From a bacterium UBA1790 (GTDB taxonomy: Bacteria > Bacteroidota > Bacteroidia > Bacteroidales > Muribaculaceae), in assembly GCA_002314465.1 (NCBI GenBank), contig DCGA01000176.1, positions 5,528-11,227 of the forward strand: a stretch of 5,700 nt of DNA, read 5' to 3'. The notes under the pieces are model-generated. The model searched no databases. It saw only the letters and a list, made by a program, of their open reading frames with translations, and was not told the origin of the DNA. Position numbers and translations under genes: made by a program. Positions 1 through 5,332 of this stretch are shown one piece after another (the first letter of the stretch is position 1; the number at the start of each line of letters is the position of its first letter).

Positions 1-1614
1 CTTTTTGTGGCCTATGGAATACCCGTGGGCGGCCTTAACGGCGAGGCGGCAAGCATAGGCATGAACGCGCTGTTCAACGAGCATATGCCCATATTCAAGG
101 CGGCTGTCGACGCCGGCATAGGCAGCATAATGACATCTTACAACTCAATCGACGGCGAACCCACCTCGTCGAGCAGTTTCTTGCTGCGCGACATCCTGCG
201 TGGTGCGTGGGAGTACAAGGGACTGGTGTTCTCCGACCTCCACAGCATTGAGGGGGTGGCGACTACCCACCGCTGTGCCGCAAGCATCGAGGATGCCGCG
301 GTAATGGCGCTCAAGGCAGGTGTGGACATCGACCTGGAGGGAAATGCTTACCGGCATCTTGTCAACGCCTACAATAGCGGTAAAATAACCGACAGCGACC
401 TTAATGCCGCCGTGGCACGGGTACTGCGCAAGAAGTTTGAGATGGGATTGTTCGACAATCCGTATGTAAGCGCAAGCACCGAGTCGGTTCATAGCGATTC
501 CCATCGCCAGACGGCACTGCAGGTAGCGCGCGAGGGAATTGTCCTGCTCAAGAACGATGGCGTGCTGCCGCTCTCGGGCGATGTGAAACGCATTGCCGTG
601 ATAGGGCCTAATGCTGACGTTCCCTATAACCAACTGGGCGATTACACCGCCCCACAGCCCCGCGAGGATGTTAGCACGGTGCTCGACGGCATTAAAAGCC
701 GCGTAGCGCCATCGACGCAGGTGGTATATGAAAAGGGATGCGCCGTGCGCGACACGAGCACAGCGGGCATTTATAGGGCCGTAGAGGCTGCGCGCAGTGC
801 CGATGTTACCGTTCTCGTTGTGGGAGGCTCGAGCGCACGTGATTTCAAGACCGACTATATGGACACAGGAGCGGCTCGCGTCAACGACAACTCTGTTGCC
901 GACATGGAGTGCGGCGAGGGGTATGACCGTCAGTCGCTCGACCTGATGGGTAGCCAGACCCGACTGATGCAGGCTCTCATCGATGCGGGCGTTAAACTTG
1001 TGGTGGTGTACATCGAGGGTCGTCCGCTCAATAAGAACCTTGCCCACGACAAGGCTAACGCGCTGCTCACGGCATGGTATCCCGGTGAACAAGGCGGTGC
1101 GGCCGTAGCCGATGTAATCATGGGTAACTACAATCCTGCCGGCCGTCTGCCGGTGAGTGTACCGCGCAATGTGGGACAGTTGCCCGTATACTACACCAAG
1201 CATCCGTCGCACGACTATATAGAGGGCACAGAACAGCCGCTCTACCCCTTCGGCTACGGCCTTAGTTATTCTACCTTTGTGTATAGTGATATCACAGTGC
1301 AGGGCCGCACCGTGTCGTGCCGTGTGACAAACACAAGCAGCCGCGACGGTGACGAGGTGGTCCAACTCTATGTGCGTGACGATGTGTCGTCGATCGTGAC
1401 TCCCCACAAACAACTCAAGGCTTTTGAGCGTGTGCACATCAAGGCAGGTGAGACAAAGACTGTTACTTTTGCCTTGACCGACGAGATGTTAGCCATTTAC
1501 GACACCCGGGGCGGCAGCCGTGTAGAGCCCGGCACTTTTACCTTGATGATAGGCCCCGACTCCTCTACCCTGCCCCTGCAGGCTAAATACTCTTACCCGG
1601 GTGGGGATTTTTAG
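1..1614 (+). CDS. Glycoside hydrolase family 3 beta-glycosidase (beta-glucosidase-like), 5'-truncated by window edge
   Basis: The frame is open from base 1 and ends at TAG 1612-1614, giving about 537 visible residues; the GTG at 7 is internal, not a start. Family members are usually about 740-800 residues, so roughly 200-250 N-terminal residues (signal peptide, first part of the barrel) lie outside. Visible parts: the end of the TIM barrel with 'SIMTSYNSIDG' and 'GLVFSDLHSIEGV', whose Asp (codon 235-237) matches the GH3 nucleophile; the alpha/beta sandwich domain starting near 'EGIVLLKNDGVLPL'; 'GEGYDRQSLDL', whose Glu (codon 916-918) is the likely acid/base; 'YPFGYGLSYSTF'; and a C-terminal fibronectin-III-like domain (about 1350-1560). 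Known for the family: exo-acting hydrolysis of beta-linked glucosides or xylosides, usually periplasmic in Bacteroidales. Exact substrate cannot be told. The first visible codon is Leu where GH3 normally has the His of 'KHF'. The last few residues and the stop lie in an intergenic-type repeat. Confidence 0.93.
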   Translation, partial: LFVAYGIPVGGLNGEAASIGMNALFNEHMPIFKAAVDAGIGSIMTSYNSIDGEPTSSSSFLLRDILRGAWEYKGLVFSDLHSIEGVATTHRCAASIEDAAVMALKAGVDIDLEGNAYRHLVNAYNSGKITDSDLNAAVARVLRKKFEMGLFDNPYVSASTESVHSDSHRQTALQVAREGIVLLKNDGVLPLSGDVKRIAVIGPNADVPYNQLGDYTAPQPREDVSTVLDGIKSRVAPSTQVVYEKGCAVRDTSTAGIYRAVEAARSADVTVLVVGGSSARDFKTDYMDTGAARVNDNSVADMECGEGYDRQSLDLMGSQTRLMQALIDAGVKLVVVYIEGRPLNKNLAHDKANALLTAWYPGEQGGAAVADVIMGNYNPAGRLPVSVPRNVGQLPVYYTKHPSHDYIEGTEQPLYPFGYGLSYSTFVYSDITVQGRTVSCRVTNTSSRDGDEVVQLYVRDDVSSIVTPHKQLKAFERVHIKAGETKTVTFALTDEMLAIYDTRGGSRVEPGTFTLMIGPDSSTLPLQAKYSYPGGDF

Positions 1615-1649
1615 ACAGAAATGCTTCGCGATGGGATTTTTAGACAGAA
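1603..1649 (+). repeat. Short tandem copies of GGGATTTTTAGACAGAA overlapping the GH3 stop
   Basis: The 17-base word is present at 1604-1620 and 1633-1649, and its TTTTTAGACAGAA part again at 1878-1890. The first copy encodes the last residues of the GH3 protein and its TAG stop. The second copy is the start of the 47-bp direct repeat. Confidence 0.85.
1620..1640 (+). repeat. 21-bp direct repeat with GCTTCGCG core, copy 1
   Basis: Identical to 1777-1797 (offset 157). Its core is ATGCTTCGCGATGGG. In copy 1 it leads into the 47-bp repeat; in copy 2 it leads into a CACAGATCT-type block, so the same word is joined to different partners. Confidence 0.88.
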
Positions 1650-1683
1650 GAACAAAAGGGCTGTTGAGGGTGATTTAAGAACA
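1637..1683 (+). repeat. 47-bp direct repeat, copy 1
   Basis: Identical over all 47 bases to 1878-1924, at a spacing of 241 bases. It starts with TTTTTAGACAGAAG and ends with GATTTAAGAACA. Both copies are preceded by a CTTCGCG word and a TGGG, so the full similar unit is nearer 60 bases with a small shift. No flanking target duplication or open frame is seen. Confidence 0.93.
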
Positions 1684-1720
1684 AAAAGAAATTAAGCTTC
1701 GCGCGTGTGGATTGGCCTCG

Positions 1721-1747
1721 CGCAGAACCCGCGGAACTCGCAGAGTT
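1721..1747 (+). repeat. Three-unit 9-bp block: CGCAGAACC / CGCGGAACT / CGCAGAGTT
   Basis: Three consecutive 9-bp units at 1721-1729, 1730-1738 and 1739-1747 share the pattern CGCRGARYY. The period is exactly 9 bases. Confidence 0.75.
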
Positions 1748-1752
1748 TTTTC

Positions 1753-1779
1753 CACGAATTAACACGAATTGTCACGAAT
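1753..1779 (+). repeat. Three-unit 10-bp block of CACGAATT
   Basis: CACGAATT occurs at 1753-1760 and 1763-1770, with CACGAAT at 1773-1779. The period is 10 bases with a variable 2-base spacer (AA, GT). Confidence 0.8.
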
Positions 1780-1797
1780 GCTTCGCGATGGGATTTT
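1777..1797 (+). repeat. 21-bp direct repeat with GCTTCGCG core, copy 2
   Basis: Identical to 1620-1640. It begins inside the last unit of the CACGAATT block (1753-1779) and is followed by the 9-bp block at 1803-1829. Confidence 0.88.
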
Positions 1798-1802
1798 CCT
1801 CG

Positions 1803-1829
1803 CACAGATCTCACGGATCTCACAGATTT
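1803..1829 (+). repeat. Three-unit 9-bp block: CACAGATCT / CACGGATCT / CACAGATTT
   Basis: Units at 1803-1811, 1812-1820 and 1821-1829 have an exact 9-base period and differ from each other at one or two positions. Confidence 0.82.
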
Positions 1830-1836
1830 TATTTTT

Positions 1837-1863
1837 GACTAAAAAGACATAAAGACTATAAAG
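1837..1863 (+). repeat. Three-unit 9-bp block of GACTAAAAA type
   Basis: GACTAAAAA (1837-1845), GACATAAAG (1846-1854) and ACTATAAAG (1855-1863) are consecutive related units. A related block lies on the opposite strand at 2055-2081. Confidence 0.65.
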
Positions 1864-1877
1864 CTTCGCGTGGGTGT

Positions 1878-1924
1878 TTTTTAGACAGAAGAACAAAAGG
1901 GCTGTTGAGGGTGATTTAAGAACA
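1878..1924 (+). repeat. 47-bp direct repeat, copy 2
   Basis: Perfect second copy of 1637-1683. The sequence diverges immediately after it (TAAG here, AAAG in copy 1). It is preceded by GCTTCGCGTGGG at 1863-1874. Confidence 0.93.
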
Positions 1925-1938
1925 TAAGTATTATATTA

Positions 1939-1967
1939 ACAACAGATTTATCTGATTTCTCTGAAAT
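1939..1967 (+). repeat. Three-unit 9-bp block of CAGATTTAT type; left arm of an inverted pair
   Basis: Units AACAGATTT, ATCTGATTT and CTCTGAAAT at 1941-1967 have a 9-base period. Bases 1939-1964 match the reverse complement of 2148-2173 at 24 of 26 positions. Confidence 0.75.
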
Positions 1968-2029
1968 ATTTTTATGTTCTTGTGCCTTGTATCTGTACTA
2001 ATTAGCACGAAATTACATTAATTTATTAA

Positions 2030-2056
2030 CCACAGATTAAGCAGACTAAACTAATT
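2030..2056 (+). repeat. Three-unit 9-bp block: CCACAGATT / AAGCAGACT / AAACTAATT
   Basis: Three consecutive related units, more diverged than the other blocks, sharing a CAGA/CTAA core at 9-base spacing. Confidence 0.55.
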
Positions 2057-2081
2057 TTTTAGTCTTTTTGTTCTTTTGGTC
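2055..2081 (-). repeat. Three-unit 9-bp block: GACCAAAAG / AACAAAAAG / ACTAAAAAA
   Basis: Read on the minus strand, three units follow each other at 2081-2073, 2072-2064 and 2063-2055. It is the same family as the plus-strand block at 1837-1863 and resembles the AGACAGAAGAACAAAAG start of the 47-bp repeat. Confidence 0.65.
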
Positions 2082-2100
2082 AAAAAGCCTCCGCGTGGGG

Positions 2101-2140
2101 ATAAAAACTTCGCGCCAGCGGGGTTACCGCCGACGCGAAG
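2101..2140 (-). terminator. Intrinsic terminator of the minus-strand repeat-protein gene
   Basis: Bases 2108-2114 (CTTCGCG) pair with 2134-2140 (CGCGAAG), a 7-bp outer stem. After a 3x3 internal loop, GCGG 2118-2121 pairs with CCGC 2127-2130 around a 5-base loop. Read on the minus strand, the stem is followed directly by TTTTTAT (complement of 2101-2107), as expected for Rho-independent termination, about 65 bases beyond the stop codon at 2204. On the plus strand no T-run follows, so it would not obviously terminate the GH3 transcript by this mechanism. Confidence 0.65.
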
Positions 2141-2143
2141 CTA

Positions 2144-2173
2144 ATAATCAGAAAAATCAGATTAATCTGTTGT
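2144..2173 (-). repeat. Inverted copy of the CAGATTTAT block; right arm
   Basis: The reverse complement reads ACAACAGATTAATCTGATTT and onward, matching 1939-1964 at 24 of 26 positions. It again has three 9-base units. It lies between the terminator hairpin and the stop of the minus-strand gene, so it falls in that gene's 3' untranslated region. Confidence 0.78.
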
Positions 2174-2203
2174 AAATAATACCTCCCTCGAGCTCATCCC
2201 GAC

Positions 2204-2574
2204 TTAATTGTCGAGGATGATGTTGATGATGGCGTTGACATCCACGATGTCTACATCGCCGTCACCGTTCACGTCGGCGCGGCCTCCGTAGCTCTCGTTG
2301 GTTGCGTTGCCCATCACCACGTTAATCACCGCGTAGATGGCAACGATGTCAACGTTTCCGTCGCCGTTCACGTCGCCATTGGCATAAGCCGGGGCTTTAA
2401 CAGTAATTGTCCATCCCTCGGGGATATTACTTGTGCCTCGTGTTTGTGGCAGCGAACTGGGGCAGATGAATTCGCCTGTTGCAGCCACGTTGACGAGCCA
2501 TGTACGAGTTGCGACGGACCACTCGGTGAAGTTTACCTCCACTTTACTTAGTTTAGAGCAGCCGTTGAACATGT
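2204..2574 (-). repeat. Paralogous C-terminal coding block, copy A
   Basis: Collinear with 5333-5700. From about 2339 to 2574 the two align with no gap at an offset of 3126 bases, with perfect identity over 2516-2574 (= 5642-5700). Similarity falls towards the 3' end of the genes, where the second calcium motif differs and one codon is gained or lost. Confidence 0.88.
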
Positions 2575-5290
2575 TCTTGTAGCAATCCTCGACGAGCGAG
2601 TCGGCGGGCAGCTTGGGCGCTGTTGTTAACGAACCGCAGCCGTTGAACATGTCTCTGTAGCAACCCTTGGCGAGCGTGGTTGCTGGCAGTTCGGGTGCCT
2701 GTGCGAGCGCTGTGCAACCCTTGAACATGTTGGTGTAGCAAAAATCATCCAGTTTGGTTGCGGGCAGCGCAGGCGCCTGTGTGAGCGCTGTGCAACTGCT
2801 GAACATGTCGTAATAACAATATTTGGCAAGCTTGGTTGCTGGTAGCGCGGGTGCCTGTGTGAGCGATGTGCAGTTGCTGAACATGCTGTAATAACACTCT
2901 GAGGCAAGCGAGTCTGCGGGTAATGCGGGTGCCTGTGTGAGCGATGTGCACTTGCTGAACATGCTGTAATAACACTCTGAGGCAAGCGAGTCTGCGGGTA
3001 ATGCGGGTGCCTGTGCGAGCGCTGTGCAACTGCTGAACATGCTATCGTAGCAACTCCTGGCAAGCTTGGTTGCGGGTAGTTCGGGTGCTGTTGTGAGCGC
3101 TGTGCAACTGCTGAACATGCTGGTATAGCAATTCTCGGCAAGCTTGGTTGCTGGTAGCGCGGGTGCTGTTGTGAGCGATGGGCAATTGCGGAACATGCTG
3201 TAATAACACTCTGTGGCAAGCGAGTCGGCGGGCAGCGTGGGCGCTGTTGTGAGCGGTGTGCAAAAACTGAACATGTCTTCGTAGCAATTATCGGTGAGCG
3301 TGGTTGCCAGCAACTGGGGGGCTGTTGTGAGCTCACAGGTTGAGAACAAATCAAAGAAGCATCTTCTGCTGGGGATAACCTTTTGTGTGCCGTGGCCGTC
3401 GATAAGGCTCATCACACTGCCGCTTGCTGCAGTCTTGCCGATGATTGCGAAGCATGAATAGGGCACACCAATGTCAAGGTCTTCGGGATTGCTGAATCCG
3501 TGGGGATTGTCGCCACGCATCTTCACCTTCTCGCCTTTGGCAAGGTTGATGTAGCTGTAGTCCCATGTGGCCCATGTGGCGCCGTCGTCGAGGCTGTATT
3601 CGACATTGGGAGCATTGTCATAATAGTTGAGAAGCGAGATGGTTGTTGATCCTGTAGAAGTGAAAGTAAGGTAGTCGCCCTCGTGGCACACTGTGCATTC
3701 GCCTCCCGAGAAGTTGTGCGGGAGTTTGTTGCCCTCTTCCACGGTCTTGCTATTGGCGCGCTTGTTTCCGTTTACGGTGCATGTTGCGGTGTACTTGTAG
3801 GATGCCCTCGCTGCGCAGGTAGCAGCGCTAACCAGGGTGCGTGTAATGCCGCCGTCGGGATAAGTGGCAGTGGCATTTGCGCTGTGTGAGCAGCCCGAAC
3901 GAATACAGTTGTCGGTGCATGTTGCGCTGTGTGCGTCGTCGCTCCACTCCCAGGTGCTCTTGAGGTCGTGTCCCAGTGCTGCAAGGGTTATGTCGGTTAT
4001 CTCGTTTGTGCCGGTTTCACTACTAAAGTTCTTGCCACAGTCGTTGCAGTGATAATGGCGTATTTTACCGGTTGTGGTACAGGTGGGCTCTACCCTTTCT
4101 ACCCACGAGCCGTTGTGGTGGGTTGTATAGGAGTTGGAATTAGAATAATACGCGCTGCCGTAATTTGCGCCGGTGCATTTCTTGTCTTGTACTTTATAGA
4201 CGATGTTATTTGCGCTGGTATTTAACAGTGCTTTTATATATGGATAATTATCACTGTTTAACTTTTGGTTCCAAGACAACAAATCTTGAGTAGGGTTGAG
4301 TTTATAAGTCACGTAACCCGACCGGCACTGTGCATAGGTAACGAGTTCGTTGGTATCGGAGAACGTTGCATCGCTATCGGTGTTGAACAGCTTCCCTCCG
4401 CACGAGTCGGTAAGGGCGCAGTTGTTGGTGATATTGTCGGCGTTGTTTCTTATTCGGCCGCCTATGCCGCTCACATACTTGTTACTGCCGGTGTAATGAA
4501 GGCCGCAACGGCTGAAGCAGCCCTGTATACCGCCGAATTTTTTGTTCTCGTTGTTGTTATATCCCAGGATACCACCCATGTAGGGAGTAGAGCCGGTTGA
4601 GTAAATTGAGCCTGTACTGTTAGATTGTAATACAGCAGCATTAGTAGTATTGTTTGCAAAACCCAATATACCTCCAATGCAGTCGGTGCTGGTACCGGCA
4701 TTGATGACACCGCCATATTCGCAACGGGTTATACAGCACTGGGGTGATGTTTGTCCCCCTTCGTAGTGTCCTACAATACCGCCAATATGTTTTTGTGCAA
4801 CCCCGTTGATGCTTATATTTACGGTTGATTTCACTCCATATATTTGTGTACCTTCTTTTGCACAGCCCACGACGCTACCTATATTTGAGAGCCCGCTGGT
4901 GCTGGATGTCATGGTACCTGCAATCGAGAATTTTTCAATATTGCAATTTTGGGTCACGGCAAACATGCCCTGGTTGCCCGTGGTATAGTTCAAGGCAAGG
5001 CCTGTAATTTTGTGATAATTACCATTAAAGTGGCCTTTAAACGGATAGGAGGTTGTGCCCAGTGGCAGGTAACTGTCGGTGAGCGCAATATCGTTAACGA
5101 GTTTAATGTAGACACCGTCTGCCCATTTTCCTTGGGAGATTTCGATGCGGATTGTGTTTAATTCGGCACCGTATTCGACCAGGTAAGGGCTGGCTTCGGT
5201 TCCTTTGCCCTGGAGTGCCCATGCCGCCTGAGGCAGCATGAGCAAGGCGAGCAGTAATGTCGTGATACGTTGAAGTGATTTCTGTTTCAT
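2204..5290 (-). CDS. Secreted BspA-like repeat protein with GLUG-like region and C-terminal dockerin-like domain
   Basis: Complete 1028-residue protein, ATG at 5288-5290, stop complement at 2204-2206. Residues 1-25 form a signal peptide (basic 'MKQK', hydrophobic 'TTLLLALLMLP', cleavage likely after 'AWA'), which supports this start. Residues about 75-290 have GLUG-like beta motifs ('GHFNGNYHKITGL', 'GGIVGHYEGG', 'GGILGFANN', 'GGILGYNNN'). Residues about 390-540 are Cys-rich ('HCNDCGKNF', 'CTVCHEG', three Cys around 458-467). Residues about 540-640 form a beta-domain ('GKTAASGSVMSLIDG'). Residues 644-915 hold 26-residue repeats of type CYxxMFxxCTxLTxAPxLPATxLA, which resemble BspA/LRR_5 repeats. 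Residues about 972-1028 hold two calcium-loop motifs 'DVNGDGxVDIV', dockerin type I-like. The first lacks Asp at loop position 12 (Ala). No enzyme motif is seen. Inferred role: exported adhesin or binding protein. It follows its paralogue (5333-5700) by 42 bases and is probably co-transcribed with it. I saw no clear ribosome-binding site, as is usual for Bacteroidetes. Confidence 0.92.
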   Translation of the reverse strand: MKQKSLQRITTLLLALLMLPQAAWALQGKGTEASPYLVEYGAELNTIRIEISQGKWADGVYIKLVNDIALTDSYLPLGTTSYPFKGHFNGNYHKITGLALNYTTGNQGMFAVTQNCNIEKFSIAGTMTSSTSGLSNIGSVVGCAKEGTQIYGVKSTVNISINGVAQKHIGGIVGHYEGGQTSPQCCITRCEYGGVINAGTSTDCIGGILGFANNTTNAAVLQSNSTGSIYSTGSTPYMGGILGYNNNENKKFGGIQGCFSRCGLHYTGSNKYVSGIGGRIRNNADNITNNCALTDSCGGKLFNTDSDATFSDTNELVTYAQCRSGYVTYKLNPTQDLLSWNQKLNSDNYPYIKALLNTSANNIVYKVQDKKCTGANYGSAYYSNSNSYTTHHNGSWVERVEPTCTTTGKIRHYHCNDCGKNFSSETGTNEITDITLAALGHDLKSTWEWSDDAHSATCTDNCIRSGCSHSANATATYPDGGITRTLVSAATCAARASYKYTATCTVNGNKRANSKTVEEGNKLPHNFSGGECTVCHEGDYLTFTSTGSTTISLLNYYDNAPNVEYSLDDGATWATWDYSYINLAKGEKVKMRGDNPHGFSNPEDLDIGVPYSCFAIIGKTAASGSVMSLIDGHGTQKVIPSRRCFFDLFSTCELTTAPQLLATTLTDNCYEDMFSFCTPLTTAPTLPADSLATECYYSMFRNCPSLTTAPALPATKLAENCYTSMFSSCTALTTAPELPATKLARSCYDSMFSSCTALAQAPALPADSLASECYYSMFSKCTSLTQAPALPADSLASECYYSMFSNCTSLTQAPALPATKLAKYCYYDMFSSCTALTQAPALPATKLDDFCYTNMFKGCTALAQAPELPATTLAKGCYRDMFNGCGSLTTAPKLPADSLVEDCYKNMFNGCSKLSKVEVNFTEWSVATRTWLVNVAATGEFICPSSLPQTRGTSNIPEGWTITVKAPAYANGDVNGDGNVDIVAIYAVINVVMGNATNESYGGRADVNGDGDVDIVDVNAIINIILDN
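2548..3361 (-). repeat. Tandem 78-bp coding repeat (ten 26-residue units plus a partial eleventh)
   Basis: Within the 2204-5290 gene, units begin at Cys residues 644, 669, 695, 721, 747, 773, 799, 825, 851, 877 and 903. The first unit is 25 residues, the next nine are exactly 26, and the last is a half unit running into the linker. Each unit carries Cys at positions 1 and 9, the MF pair at 5-6, and a Leu/Pro stretch in its second half. Subtypes differ at 'PADSLA', 'PATKLA' or 'PATTLA' and at 'TTAP', 'TQAP' or 'AQAP'. Bases 2847-2937 match 2925-3015 with one mismatch, so some units are recent copies. The pattern resembles BspA/LRR_5 surface-protein repeats, probably a solenoid. Confidence 0.92.
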
Positions 5291-5332
5291 AACGGGGGTG
5301 AATATTATGATGTTGTAATTATTAGTTGTCGG

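Larger units (their letters stand above)
1615..2203. other. Gene-free, repeat-filled gap between convergent genes
   Basis: No open frame here has coding character and I see no tRNA or rRNA. The 589 bases are AT-rich with GC-rich islands made mostly of the word CTTCGCG, at 1624-1630, 1697-1703, 1781-1787, 1864-1870 and 2108-2114, once inverted at 2134-2140, and in a variant form (CCTCCGCG) near 2088-2095. The rest is largely made of the 47-bp direct repeat and the three-unit 9-10 bp blocks listed separately. Because the genes converge here, no promoter is expected. One terminator for the minus-strand gene is seen; none convincing for the GH3 gene. Confidence 0.8.

Noticed and set aside
145..1437. 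430-residue open frame antisense to the GH3 gene
   Set aside because: It lies wholly opposite a clear GH3 coding sequence with catalytic motifs, its translation has no recognisable domain, and long antisense frames are expected in GC-biased codons.
1735..1751. Possible GH3 terminator: AACTC-GCA-GAGTT followed by T-run
   Set aside because: A 5-bp stem with a 3-base loop is too weak, it is formed by the 9-bp block units, and it lies about 120 bases past the stop. It cannot be ruled out but is not supported.
1939..2173. Insertion sequence or miniature transposon
   Set aside because: The inverted arms are not at the ends of any coding element, no target-site duplication is visible, and the arms belong to the wider 9-bp block family.
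2204..2400. Evidence for a true cellulosome
   Set aside because: Dockerin-like loops are present, but no cohesin, scaffoldin or dockerin-bearing enzyme is in the window; the GH3 C-terminus carries no such tail.
2626..3354. 242-residue alternative frame with HRHPHYPQTRLPQ-type repeats
   Set aside because: Shadow of the 78-bp coding repeat: since 78 is a multiple of three, other frames also repeat and stay open. The true frame has a signal peptide and domains on both sides.
2548..3361. Regular repeats that might be taken for a CRISPR array
   Set aside because: The 78-bp units are contiguous with no unique spacers, and they encode conserved protein repeats in frame.
4265..4600. 111-residue plus-strand frame (and the 3929-4225 frame)
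   Set aside because: Both are antisense to the GLUG-like and Cys-rich parts of the minus-strand gene and show no domain or start signal.
5291..5332. Promoter for the 2204-5290 gene
   Set aside because: The 42-base gap has no Bacteroidetes-type TAnnTTTG element on the minus strand, so read-through from the upstream paralogue is more likely.
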